A DNA stretch of 59,702 nt from Ilumatobacteraceae bacterium (lineage in GTDB: Bacteria; Actinomycetota; Acidimicrobiia; Acidimicrobiales; Ilumatobacteraceae), in the NCBI GenBank assembly GCA_022843125.1, contig JALHOG010000028.1, positions 1-59,702 of the forward strand, written 5' to 3'. A program made the translations under genes and the position numbers. Below are positions 1 to 7,913 of this stretch, one piece after another. The notes beneath the pieces are model-generated. The model was not told where the DNA came from. It did no database searches and was given only the letters and a program-made list of their open reading frames with translations. Positions within the stretch are counted from its first letter, which is position 1, and the number at the start of each line of letters is the position of its first letter.

Positions 1-1
1 C

Positions 2-625
2 GGCTCCGGCGGCGCGAGTCGGCCACCGGGGTCGACCGGTGCGCCGTCCACGCCGACGCCGTCGACGACTGCGCCACCCACGACTGCGCCACCCACGACT
101 GCGCCACCCACGACTGTGCCACCCACGACTGCACCGCCCACGACCGCGCCGATCGATCCGATCGACGATCTCGTGGCGACGATCGAGCGCGACCTCAATC
201 TCGGGGAGGCGATGCTGTTCGAGATCGGGGCCGACCCGTCGGCGCCGGATGTCCGGGCCAAGGCCGAGACCTACTTCGTGGGCCGGTCGCTCGAGAACGT
301 GCTAGCGGGAACGGAAGGCCTCGTCGCCGACGATCTGATCCTGCTGCCGAGCCCGACCACCCCGAACGTCATCCGACTCATGACCGACCCGGTGCTCGAC
401 GAGAGTGGCGAGGTCACCCGCGCAACGGCGGTGACCTGCCGAATCGACGCCTCGGAGGTCTGGGCACGCGTGAACGACGGCGATGTCAGAGTTCCGATCG
501 CAACGGGATCGATTCGGATCGATTCGGAGTCTCGGTTCGTCTTTGTCGACGGGATCTGGAAGCTCGACGGTGGACAGGTCATCCGTCGGGTCGAGGACGC
601 CACCGACTGCGAGTCAGCGGGCTGA
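2..625 (+). CDS. Partial secreted protein with Pro/Thr linker (5' end outside window)
   Basis: The frame is open to the left edge, so the start and any signal peptide lie outside; about 207 residues are visible. Residues about 15-50 are a low-complexity Pro/Thr linker built of PPTTA units, as often separates a lipid or membrane anchor from an extracytoplasmic domain in actinobacterial proteins. The remaining ~155 residues form a compact domain rich in beta-strand patterns, ending in a WKLDGG segment reminiscent of NTF2/SnoaL-like folds. I cannot assign a family. Export is inferred from the linker only. An internal GTG at 116 is a possible but unlikely start because the linker continues upstream of it. 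Confidence 0.6.
   Translation, partial: GSGGASRPPGSTGAPSTPTPSTTAPPTTAPPTTAPPTTVPPTTAPPTTAPIDPIDDLVATIERDLNLGEAMLFEIGADPSAPDVRAKAETYFVGRSLENVLAGTEGLVADDLILLPSPTTPNVIRLMTDPVLDESGEVTRATAVTCRIDASEVWARVNDGDVRVPIATGSIRIDSESRFVFVDGIWKLDGGQVIRRVEDATDCESAG
66..150 (+). repeat. 15-bp tandem repeat encoding the Pro/Thr linker
   Basis: About five and a half copies of a 15-bp unit (CGACTGCGCCACCCA) lie head to tail. The first three copies (66-110) are identical and the later copies diverge. The repeat is in frame and encodes the PPTTA linker, so copy-number change would alter linker length without a frameshift. Confidence 0.8.
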
Positions 626-766
626 CGTGCGCGAGCCGTGATCTCGACGTTCTCCACACGGAGTTGGGCGACAGTTGTCGCACTGCGCGTATCGCGGCAC
701 ACGGGACGACCTCTCTGACGCGACGGGCCGACCACGGCGGACGGCCCCGATCACAGGAGGTACGTC

Positions 767-2497
767 ATGCCCGACCTGTCGCGCTTCGAATCGATCTTGC
801 ATCGTTTCGGGCACACGACGATCAAGATCCTGATGGTGGTGGATGGCAACATCGACACCGTCGAGGGGCCCAACCAGTTCGGCATCGGCCGTGTCGCCCG
901 CCTGATCGAGGATCTCGAGCGTGGTTGCTCGAGCTTCTCCGTCGACACGGCGCGCCGGCAGCCGCACTTCGTGGCCGCCGAGAACTCCGGACACATCAGC
1001 ACGTCGTTCCGCTTCGACGCCCAGGCCGGCGGGAGCAACGTCATCGACGGGTACGACCAGATCTGGTTGTTCGGGATCAACGGTGAGTTCTCCGCCGGTC
1101 TCGACGCCAGCGAGCTGCGCGTGCTGACCGCATGGATGAACCGCGGCGGCGGGATCTTCGCCACCGGTGACCACGAGGACCTCGGTGCGGCACTCTGCGG
1201 CGACATCCCTCGGGTTCGCGAGATGCGACGGTGGACCCAGGCCCAGGGTGTGCCGCCGGTCGGCGGGTTCCAACGGCTCGACACCAACCGCCCCACCAAC
1301 GCGGCCGAGGCCACCGGTGCCTCGCCGATGGCGTTCGCCCACGAGGCGGACACCACACCGCAGCGGATCGACTGGGTGCCGGTGTGGTCGTTCCGGGCCG
1401 GGTTCAGGCTCTACGAGCGGCCGCATGAGGTGCTCTGCCACCCCGATCTCGGTCCGATCGACGTGATGCCGGACCACCCGCACGAGGGCCGCACGCGTGA
1501 GGTGTCGGAGATGAACCTCGCAGCGAGCTACGACTTCGGTGGCGGCGTGGCGGGGAGCGACTTCCCGAACGCGAACTCCAGCGGCCCCCTCCCGCTCGTG
1601 ATCGCACACGGTGACACCGCGCCGGCTCCACCCACCAGCAAGCCCTACAAGGGCAGCTGCGGCGCCTTCAGGTTCCCGATGATCAGCGTCTACGACGGCC
1701 GGTCGGCCGGGGTGAAGGGCAGGGTCGCCGTCGATTCGACGTGGCACCACTGGTTCGACCTCAACATCCACGACCTCGAGCACGCGGCCGACGACACCGC
1801 CTGGCGCAAGATCAAGCGCTACTTCGAGAATCTCGCGGTGTGGCTCGCTCCGGCTGGTCGGTTCCGGCTTGAGTGCTGGGTCATCAAGCAGTGGTTCGAG
1901 TACCCGCTCGTCGAGGAGTTCGCGAACCGGCCGATCGACGCATCGCTGATCACACCGGAGATCGCCGGGTTGGTGCGCGGGAAGTTCATCAAACTGTTCG
2001 GACCGTGCACCACGTCGAGCTTCGTGTGGGGCAACATCTGCGACCTGCACCCCAAGCTCTGCAAGGGGTTGATCGAGCTCGATCCGCGCCGGATCCCCGA
2101 GCCGTGGCCGCCGGTGTGCCTCACGTGCCCGCCGTTCGAGCTGTTCGAGGACGTCGTGTTCGAAGGTCTGCTCCGAGCGACGTTGCCGTTCATGGACGAG
2201 CTCCAGGAGCTCGGCGACGAGGTGGAGCGGATCGACCCCGAGAAGCTGCAGCGGCGATTCGCAGCCCACGCATCGCTCGGCGTCGAGGAGGCGGTCCACG
2301 CCCACGCAGCCCGTGTGCTCGCGAGCCTCGACCACGATCGTGCGACCTGGGCGAATGTCCTCGAGGTCACGCCACGGGGTGCCGAGCTGCTCGCCGCGCG
2401 CACCGCAGCCACCGCCAAGCCGAAGCGCACGCCGAAGCAATCGGCGAAGCAATCGGCGAAGCGTGCCACCAAGCCCCGCGCATCGCGCTCGAAGTAG
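767..2497 (+). CDS. Uncharacterised 576-aa protein with glutamine-amidotransferase-like N-terminal half and basic tail
   Basis: ATG is preceded by a strong AGGAGG at 756-761, which fixes the start. Residues about 18-165 look like a ThuA/class I amidotransferase-type Rossmann domain: IKILMVVDG near the N-terminus, then DQIWLFGINGE, then an RGGGIFATGDHEDLG stretch where such folds carry their nucleophile elbow, although no clear Cys-His-Glu triad is visible. The middle has conserved-looking Trp/His segments (DSTWHHWFDLNI) and a Cys-rich patch near residues 415-460. The last ~28 residues are Lys/Arg-rich with a QSAK duplication, suggesting nucleic-acid binding or an extension only. No signal peptide is seen. 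The 141-bp leader contains an inverted repeat, GCGACA-GT-TGTCGC, at 668-681. Function unknown. Confidence 0.75.
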   Translation: MPDLSRFESILHRFGHTTIKILMVVDGNIDTVEGPNQFGIGRVARLIEDLERGCSSFSVDTARRQPHFVAAENSGHISTSFRFDAQAGGSNVIDGYDQIWLFGINGEFSAGLDASELRVLTAWMNRGGGIFATGDHEDLGAALCGDIPRVREMRRWTQAQGVPPVGGFQRLDTNRPTNAAEATGASPMAFAHEADTTPQRIDWVPVWSFRAGFRLYERPHEVLCHPDLGPIDVMPDHPHEGRTREVSEMNLAASYDFGGGVAGSDFPNANSSGPLPLVIAHGDTAPAPPTSKPYKGSCGAFRFPMISVYDGRSAGVKGRVAVDSTWHHWFDLNIHDLEHAADDTAWRKIKRYFENLAVWLAPAGRFRLECWVIKQWFEYPLVEEFANRPIDASLITPEIAGLVRGKFIKLFGPCTTSSFVWGNICDLHPKLCKGLIELDPRRIPEPWPPVCLTCPPFELFEDVVFEGLLRATLPFMDELQELGDEVERIDPEKLQRRFAAHASLGVEEAVHAHAARVLASLDHDRATWANVLEVTPRGAELLAARTAATAKPKRTPKQSAKQSAKRATKPRASRSK

Positions 2498-2526
2498 CGG
2501 GCGGGCCGGTCAGTCGGGCGCCCGCT
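2496..2526. terminator. Hairpin between convergent genes
   Basis: Perfect 8-bp inverted repeat AGCGGGCG / CGCCCGCT (2496-2503 and 2519-2526) with a 15-nt loop. It spans the stop codons of the convergent 576-aa gene and acyltransferase gene. There is no T-run, so intrinsic termination is plausible but not proven. Confidence 0.4.
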
Positions 2527-3289
2527 CGACGCCGGCGGCCGCAGGCGACGTCGCCCCACGGAGACCCTCGACGAGACCGATCAACCGGCTCATCACCTCA
2601 TCGGTGAGCCGCCTGATCTCGTCGGGGGTCTCGTCGCCCACCAGCATCGAGCGCACGTCGATCGGTTCGCCCACCGCGGTGTGGACCTTGGGTCGCAGCA
2701 CCACGTTCTTGATCAGGCTCGACACCAGCTTGCGGCGGCCGACCACGCGATGGGCGCCGTCCATCGCGACCGGGACGATCGGGGCGCCCGTGCGCAGAGC
2801 GAGCCGCACCGCACCGGTCTTGGCCCGCTCGGGCCAGTGGTCGGGGTCGCGGGTGAGGCGACCCTCCGGGAACAGCGCGACCACCTCGCCGGCGGCGAGC
2901 GCCTCGGCGGCGGGGCCGAGCGCGTCGCCGGCGTCGTGTGCGCCGCGATTCACCGGGATGAAACCGAGCCTGCGGACCAGCCGACCGACCACCGGCACCC
3001 GGAACACGCCGGCGGTCGCGAGGAGTCGGGCGGAGCGTCCGAGCCGGCGGCACACCAGCGCGAGCAGCACGCCGTCGGCGTAACTCGTGTGGTTCGAGAT
3101 CACGATCACTCCGCCCTCGGGCAGTCGCCGCACGACGTCGCGCCGGCCACGCACTCGCGCCACCTGCACCCGCGACACCACGGTGAACACCCCACCGAGG
3201 ACGGTGGCGGCGAGCGCGTAGAGCAGTGCGCCGGTGCGCCCCGGATGTCGCCAGCCACTCACGGGCGACAGTGCTAGCACGTACGGCAT
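2510..3289 (-). CDS. PlsC-like 1-acylglycerol-3-phosphate acyltransferase
   Basis: A 259-aa lysophospholipid acyltransferase-family protein, expected to transfer an acyl group to a lysophosphatidic acid-type acceptor at the inner face of the membrane. An N-terminal hydrophobic segment (about residues 15-35) precedes catalytic motif I, SNHTSYADG (HX4D form), at about residue 63. Motif III is present as FPEGRLTRD and motif IV as the APIVPVAMDG segment. The length is usual for the family. The start chosen is ATG at 3289; a longer frame continues upstream but runs antisense through the divergent kinase gene. It diverges from the phosphotransferase with 36 bp between starts. Confidence 0.85.
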   Translation of the reverse strand: MPYVLALSPVSGWRHPGRTGALLYALAATVLGGVFTVVSRVQVARVRGRRDVVRRLPEGGVIVISNHTSYADGVLLALVCRRLGRSARLLATAGVFRVPVVGRLVRRLGFIPVNRGAHDAGDALGPAAEALAAGEVVALFPEGRLTRDPDHWPERAKTGAVRLALRTGAPIVPVAMDGAHRVVGRRKLVSSLIKNVVLRPKVHTAVGEPIDVRSMLVGDETPDEIRRLTDEVMSRLIGLVEGLRGATSPAAAGVERAPD

Positions 3290-3325
3290 CGCCGCACGTG
3301 CGACGCTGTGACAGGCTGCCGGGCG

Positions 3326-4456
3326 ATGGGGGAGCACGACGACATCAGGCACGCTCGCGAGATCGATGCCGAGTGGCTCACGACGGTGTTGCACCGCAGC
3401 GGCGTCGGCACCGGCAATGCCGTGGTGGCGATCGACGACGGGGCGATCGGGACGGGGCAGATGGGTGACAACGTGCGCTACGCGCTCACCTGGCGTGACG
3501 CCGACGCCTCGTTGCCCGCCACGGTCGTCGGCAAGTTCCCGTCCGCGAGCGAGACGAGCAGGCAGACGGCGCGGATGCTGAACAGCTACCGCCAGGAGGT
3601 CGGCTTCTACCGCGACCTGCGGTCGGTGGTCACGATCCGTGCGCCGCACGTGCACCACGCCGGCTGGGACGACGACAGCCACGACTTCGTGCTCGTGATG
3701 GAGGACGTCGCGCCGTCGCGCCAGGGCGACCAGCTCGCCGGCTGCACCCTCGCCGAGGCGGTGGCGGTCGTCGACCAAGCGGTCGGCCTGCACGCGCCCA
3801 CATGGGGGCGCGGGTTGCAGCTCGCCGACGAGATCGACTGGCTGATCGCACCATCCGAGGAGCGTCTCCAGATGATGGTGTGGCTGCTCGGCCACACGTG
3901 GCCCGGCTTCGTGGAGCGCTATGCCGGCCGGCTCTCCGATGGCGAGCTCGCGCTCGGCAAGGCGATCGTCGACGACTACCCCCGCTATCACGCCGAGGTG
4001 GCAGCGTGGGCCGACCGCCACGCGGCCTGGGCGGTCACCCACGGCGACTACCGCCTCGACAACATCCTGTTCGGGGACGGCGTCACATCGCCGGCGGTCA
4101 CCGTCGTCGACTGGCAGACGATCGCGGTCGGCATCGGACCGTTCGACGTCGCCTACTTCTGCGGCGCCGGGCTGCTGCCCGACGAGCGTGTCGCCCACGA
4201 GCGTGCGCTGGTCGAGCGCTACGGCGCAGGGCTGCGAGCCGCCGGTGTCGACATCGACGATGAGGCGCTGTGGGACGGCTACGTGCTCGGCAGCGCGAGC
4301 GGGTTCCTGGTGGCGCTCGTGGCGTCGCAGATCGTCGAACGCACCGAGCGCGGTGACTCGATGTTCGTCGCGATGGCCAGCCGGCACGCCCACCAGATGC
4401 GGACCGTCGGCCTGCTCGACCGTCTGGCGGGCCAACGCGGGAGGGCGACGGCGTGA
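3326..4456 (+). CDS. Phosphotransferase of the APH / ecdysteroid-kinase-like superfamily
   Basis: A 376-aa kinase-like protein. Brenner's catalytic loop is present as HGDYRLDNIL beginning at about residue 239, followed by the metal-binding aspartate in VVDWQTI. These are the hallmarks of aminoglycoside/choline/EcK-type small-molecule kinases. The acceptor cannot be read from the sequence; in actinobacteria this subfamily often sits with lipid or acyl-CoA genes. ATG 3326 is preferred, with GTG 3308 as an alternative. The stop overlaps the next gene's GTG by 4 bp (GTGA), so the two products probably act together. Confidence 0.8.
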   Translation: MGEHDDIRHAREIDAEWLTTVLHRSGVGTGNAVVAIDDGAIGTGQMGDNVRYALTWRDADASLPATVVGKFPSASETSRQTARMLNSYRQEVGFYRDLRSVVTIRAPHVHHAGWDDDSHDFVLVMEDVAPSRQGDQLAGCTLAEAVAVVDQAVGLHAPTWGRGLQLADEIDWLIAPSEERLQMMVWLLGHTWPGFVERYAGRLSDGELALGKAIVDDYPRYHAEVAAWADRHAAWAVTHGDYRLDNILFGDGVTSPAVTVVDWQTIAVGIGPFDVAYFCGAGLLPDERVAHERALVERYGAGLRAAGVDIDDEALWDGYVLGSASGFLVALVASQIVERTERGDSMFVAMASRHAHQMRTVGLLDRLAGQRGRATA

Positions 4457-5583
4457 TCCATCCGTTCGACGACTACCCGGTCCACCAGACACCGCAGCCG
4501 ATCAGCCACGTCGCCACCGACTCGCCGAACGCCTACGACCGGTACTTCTTCAATGGCTTCCCGGTCGCCGGGCCCGACGGCGCCGACGTGTTCTTCGCCG
4601 TGGCGTTCGGGGTCTATCCCAACAAGCAGGTGATGGACGGCGCGTTCAGCGTCGTTCGTGCGGGAACCCAGCACAACGTTCGTGCGTCGCGGGCGTGCCC
4701 GGCCGACCGGACGCAGACCACGGTCGGCCCGCTCGCGGTCGAGGTGATCGAGCCGATGCGCGTCCACCGCATCACGCTCGACGGTCGCCACGGCGTCGCC
4801 GCCGACCTCACCATGACCGCGATGTCACCGGTGGTGGAGGAGCCCCGCTTCGTCCACTCGGCGGGTTCACGGCTGGTGTTCGACTACACCCGCATCACCC
4901 AGTTCGGCCGCTGGCAGGGATGGATCGACCTCGACGGCGAGCGGATCGAGATCGGCGGCCCCACCGGCGAGGACTGTGTCGGCGTGCGCGACCGGTCATG
5001 GGGGATCAGGCCCGTCGGCGAGCGCGCTGTCGGACCGCCGAGCGCGCCCCAGTTCTTCTGGATCTGGGCGCCGACCGTGTTCCCCGACGCGTGCACCCAC
5101 GTCGCACTCAACCACGACGGCGAGGGACGACCGTGGCACCAGAGCGGCGCGGTCGTGCCGGTGCTGGCCGCGGGCGAGCCGACGCTCGACCCCGGGCGCG
5201 TGCAGCGTGCGTCGGCTGCGTCGGTCGACATCGCATGGCTGCCCGGCACCCGCTGGGCCGAGCGGGTGACGTCACACCTCGACGTCTGGAACGGCGATCC
5301 GATCGATGTCACCTACGAACCGTTCCGCCGGTTCCAGATGAGCGGTATCGGCTACCAGCACCCGGTGTGGGGCCACGGCCGCTGGGTCGGTCAGGACGAG
5401 TCGACTCGCGACGAGATCGACCTGGGCGCCGTGAACCCGCTCGATCCGACGACCGTGCACATCCAGGCGCTCGCGCAGGCGCGCTGGGGCGATCGCACCG
5501 GTGTCGGCATCGTCGAGCAGTTCGCGATCGGCCCGCATGCGCCCACCGGTCTCACCGGCATCCTCGACGGCGCCCCCGGATGA
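4453..5583 (+). CDS. Conserved hypothetical protein (DUF7064/7065-like)
   Basis: A 376-aa beta-rich protein with no signal peptide or membrane segment. Visible features are a conserved-looking DRYFFNGF segment near residue 29, a central GVRDRSWG motif at about residue 177, and many Trp/Asp-Gly turns. It resembles actinobacterial proteins annotated only as DUFs that co-occur with EcK-type kinases and fatty-acid or steroid genes. I assign this by general similarity and cannot name a reaction. Its GTG start overlaps the kinase stop by 4 bp, indicating translational coupling. The pair is the whole operon, because the next gene is convergent 12 bp away. Confidence 0.7.
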   Translation: MIHPFDDYPVHQTPQPISHVATDSPNAYDRYFFNGFPVAGPDGADVFFAVAFGVYPNKQVMDGAFSVVRAGTQHNVRASRACPADRTQTTVGPLAVEVIEPMRVHRITLDGRHGVAADLTMTAMSPVVEEPRFVHSAGSRLVFDYTRITQFGRWQGWIDLDGERIEIGGPTGEDCVGVRDRSWGIRPVGERAVGPPSAPQFFWIWAPTVFPDACTHVALNHDGEGRPWHQSGAVVPVLAAGEPTLDPGRVQRASAASVDIAWLPGTRWAERVTSHLDVWNGDPIDVTYEPFRRFQMSGIGYQHPVWGHGRWVGQDESTRDEIDLGAVNPLDPTTVHIQALAQARWGDRTGVGIVEQFAIGPHAPTGLTGILDGAPG

Positions 5584-5594
5584 ACGGGTGAACG

Positions 5595-6044
5595 TCAGTC
5601 CTTGAGCTGGTCGATGGCCGCCATCATCTGGGCGTGGACGGCGTTGATCGCCTGGAGCGGCCGCATCATCACCTTGAACTCGACGATCATGCCGTCGTCG
5701 TCGCAGGTGATGATGTCGACACCGTTGGCGTACTTGCCGTCGACCTCGGTCTCGAACTCGAGCATCGCGTGATGGCCCTGGCAGATCTGCTTCACGTAGC
5801 GGAAGCCGCTCGACTCGTCCATCTCGATGCCGTCGTCGACCGACTCGGGCGTCGACCCGGCCAGCGTGGCCCCGGCCGCAGACAGGTAGAGCTTGGTCAG
5901 CTCACGCCCGCGCTGCGGTGTGAACACGATCGGCGACAGGAACACGCAGTCCGGGTGGAGCAGGGCGTCGAGCCCGCCGTCCAACCGGCCGCGCACACAC
6001 TCGTGCCAGCGTTCGATGCAGTCGTGGATCGGGCCGTCGCTCAT
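5595..6044 (-). CDS. NTF2-like / SnoaL-like protein
   Basis: A 149-aa single-domain protein with the NTF2-like pattern: N-terminal helices (CIERWHECVRGRLDGGLDALL), then HPDCVFLSP, and a C-terminal antiparallel sheet ending in the VEFKVMMRPLQAI segment typical of SnoaL-like domains. Such proteins are small ligand-binding or isomerase-type enzymes; the ligand is unknown. It lies 23 bp downstream of the CBM48 gene on the same strand. It may be cotranscribed, or have its own start site at a GAGAAT element 6 nt before the ATG. Confidence 0.75.
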   Translation of the reverse strand: MSDGPIHDCIERWHECVRGRLDGGLDALLHPDCVFLSPIVFTPQRGRELTKLYLSAAGATLAGSTPESVDDGIEMDESSGFRYVKQICQGHHAMLEFETEVDGKYANGVDIITCDDDGMIVEFKVMMRPLQAINAVHAQMMAAIDQLKD

Positions 6045-6067
6045 GGCCCGATTCTCACAGATCGCAC

Positions 6068-6364
6068 TCAGACGGCGAGCAGCGAATCGACCACCTGGTA
6101 CTCGTCGTGGACGACCGCCTCGGCCTCCGGGTCACAGAACCAGGTGCCGTCGGCGGCGAGGTACTTGAACCGGTAGACGGAACCGGCCGGCACTTCGACC
6201 ACGGCGCTGCAGGTGCCGTTGCTGCGCTTCTTCAGCGGGTGGGCGAACGGATCCCAGTTGTTGAAGTCGCCGAGCACCGAGACGGGCTGGGCGACCGCTT
6301 CGGCCGGCAGGGCGAACGTGACCTTGACGGCGTTGCCGCCAGTGGCCTTCGAACACTTGAGCAT
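6068..6364 (-). CDS. Stand-alone CBM48 / AMPK-type glycogen-binding module
   Basis: The 98-aa protein is essentially one carbohydrate-binding module of family 48. It has the strand-turn signature VSVLGDFNNWDP at about residues 28-39, a central strand followed by VYRFKYLAADGTWFCDP, and a VVHDEYQ edge. W36 and the YRFKY/W pair match residues that bind glycogen or maltodextrin in this family. There is no catalytic domain. A perfect AGGAGG lies about 6 nt before the ATG. It is encoded 108 bp downstream of the LacI-type regulator and close to the mal operon, which fits a role in glycogen or maltodextrin sensing or protein targeting. The role is inferred. Confidence 0.8.
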   Translation of the reverse strand: MLKCSKATGGNAVKVTFALPAEAVAQPVSVLGDFNNWDPFAHPLKKRSNGTCSAVVEVPAGSVYRFKYLAADGTWFCDPEAEAVVHDEYQVVDSLLAV

Positions 6365-6472
6365 GGGTCCCTCCTGAAGGGGTCAGGGCGCGATGTGCGC
6401 TGGAGAGGTCACGACCACCTTGGCCCAATCGGGCGGCCAGATGTGGGATCGCGCCTCGTCTTCACCTGCGCG

Positions 6473-7510
6473 TCACGCGGGGGCGACGGCACGCGGCGGG
6501 TGTGTCGACTCGCGAGACAGCAGTTGTGGCTCGAACACGAATTGGTCGCGGAAGCGACGCGTGCCGTCGATCTCGCTGATCATTGCATCGGACACCAGCC
6601 GGGCCATGTCCTCGAAGGGTTGGCGGAGCGTGGTGAGCGGCGGATGGGTATGGGTCGTGAACTCCGTGCCGTCGTACCCGACCACCGACACGTCGGTTGC
6701 CGAGCCGAGCGCGGTGGACGCTGCGAGCAGGGCGCCGAGGGCCATCAGATCGTTGCCGCAGACCATCGCGGTGATGCCACGTTCGAGGAGGCGCGTGGCG
6801 CCGGCGCGGCCTCCCTCGAGGGTGAACGGCGCGTCGACGATGGCGCCTTCGGGCTCGGCGATCCCGTGGGCGGCGAGCGTCTGGCGGTACCCCTGGATGA
6901 AGCGCAAGGTCGGGATGTAGCGGGGCGAACCGAGCAGGCAGCCGATGTTGCGATGCCCGAGCCGGAGCAGGTGGGTAACCGCCTTGCGGGCACCGGCCTC
7001 CTCATCACAGCGGATGTGGGGGACCGCGAGCTCGGTGGAACGGCCGTTGACCAGCACCACCGGGGTTCCGTGGTCGGCGAGCTCGCGATAGTGATCGATC
7101 CGGCCGTCGGTCTCGGCGTGGTGGCCGGCGATGAAGACGATGCCGTCGACCCCCGCGTCGACGAGCTCGGCCACGCACCGCTCCTCGGTGATGAGCTCGC
7201 GATCGGTGACGGCGACCGTCGTGAGGAACCCACGCCGACCGAGCTCCGCCGAGATGTGATGGGTGAACGTCGCGAACACGGGATTGAGGAACTCGCCGCT
7301 CACGACCCCGATGGTGTTGCGCCGCTCGGGCCGTGCTTCGGGGACTCGGTGAAAGCCCAACTCGCCGAGCGCAGCGATGACTCGCGCCCTCGTGTGTTCG
7401 GCGACTCCCACTCGCCCATTGAGCACACGGCTCACGGTCGGTTCGCTGACCCCGGCCAGGGCAGCGACGTCCTTCAGGGGTGGTCGCGTCACGGCACGGG
7501 AGTCTGCCAC
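6473..7510 (-). CDS. LacI-family transcriptional regulator, probable maltodextrin-operon repressor
   Basis: A 345-aa regulator of canonical length. The N-terminal HTH is at residues about 10-35 (LKDVAALAGVSEPTVSRVLNG), with the hinge helix following. The rest is a periplasmic-binding-protein-like effector domain (IGVVSGEFLNPVF, then FIAGHHAETDGR, then a DDxMA-like CGNDLMALGALLA segment). The GTG start has GAAGG about 9 nt upstream. It diverges from malE across a 403-bp spacer with operator-like palindromes, so control of the mal genes, relieved by a maltooligosaccharide, is the simplest reading. The effector itself is inferred from context. Confidence 0.88.
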   Translation of the reverse strand: MADSRAVTRPPLKDVAALAGVSEPTVSRVLNGRVGVAEHTRARVIAALGELGFHRVPEARPERRNTIGVVSGEFLNPVFATFTHHISAELGRRGFLTTVAVTDRELITEERCVAELVDAGVDGIVFIAGHHAETDGRIDHYRELADHGTPVVLVNGRSTELAVPHIRCDEEAGARKAVTHLLRLGHRNIGCLLGSPRYIPTLRFIQGYRQTLAAHGIAEPEGAIVDAPFTLEGGRAGATRLLERGITAMVCGNDLMALGALLAASTALGSATDVSVVGYDGTEFTTHTHPPLTTLRQPFEDMARLVSDAMISEIDGTRRFRDQFVFEPQLLSRESTHPPRAVAPA

Positions 7511-7913
7511 GCCGATGAGCCTTCAGCACTGATGCGCGAACTTTCTTGAAAGAACCGCAAATCTTTCGCAAAGCCTCGGCACGGCGGTCTGTGAGCCACC
7601 TCAACGGGTGAGACGCGATGTGCGCGAGTCGAGTGATCCGTTCACGATCGCGATCGATTCACCGAGTACCGCTTGAGCTGGTATAACGTGCCGGAACTTG
7701 GCAGTCGGGGCATGCCCGTGACGCTGTGCCGGCCAACGGTGGACCGGTCCGTGTGCGGCGCGGCGGGCGTGACCTCGGGACTTTCGGCCGCTTGCAAGCG
7801 CGAACAGGCATTGTTACGTTCGAGTGCGGGTAGCGGGTGGGGCAGCGTGCCGGCCATCCGGCCCGACAGGCCGGCCAACCGGGTCGGCCTGTCGCTCATC
7901 TGAAAGGGGAGCC
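7511..7913. promoter_or_regulatory. Divergent intergenic control region between lacI-type gene and malE
   Basis: No gene is supported in this 403-bp spacer. It holds several inverted repeats: CTTTC-TT-GAAAG at 7541-7552 and CTTT-N3-AAAG at 7563-7573 next to the regulator start (possible autoregulation); CGATCGCGATCG at 7645-7656; GGACCGGTCC at 7741-7750; and CGCTTGCAAGCG at 7789-7800. A weak promoter-like pair toward malE is TTCACC (7658-7663), 18 bp, TATAAC (7682-7687). The stronger one is annotated separately. Confidence 0.5.
7789..7820 (+). promoter_or_regulatory. Predicted malE promoter with overlapping LacI-type operator
   Basis: -35 TTGCAA (7792-7797), a 17-bp spacer and -10 TACGTT (7815-7820) face malE. 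The perfect 12-bp palindrome CGCTTGCAAGCG (7789-7800) covers the -35, an arrangement that would let the divergent LacI-type protein block RNA polymerase. CTTGCA-type half-sites are known for actinobacterial MalR-like repressors. The predicted 5' UTR is about 85 nt. Confidence 0.5.

Noticed and set aside
66..150. Short tandem repeat at the left edge as a CRISPR array
   Set aside because: Units are 15 bp, contiguous without spacers and in frame, encoding a Pro/Thr linker.
614..2452. Long open frame antisense to the 576-aa protein gene
   Set aside because: High GC at third positions keeps antisense frames open; composition is Arg/Gly/Pro/His-rich, with no domain and no ribosome-binding site. 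The same reasoning removes many long shadow frames (for example 7896-9563 minus and 17457-19883 minus).
7645..7656. CGATCGCGATCG palindrome as a specific regulatory site
   Set aside because: CGATCG and GATCGC are very frequent words throughout this window, so the palindrome is weak evidence by itself.
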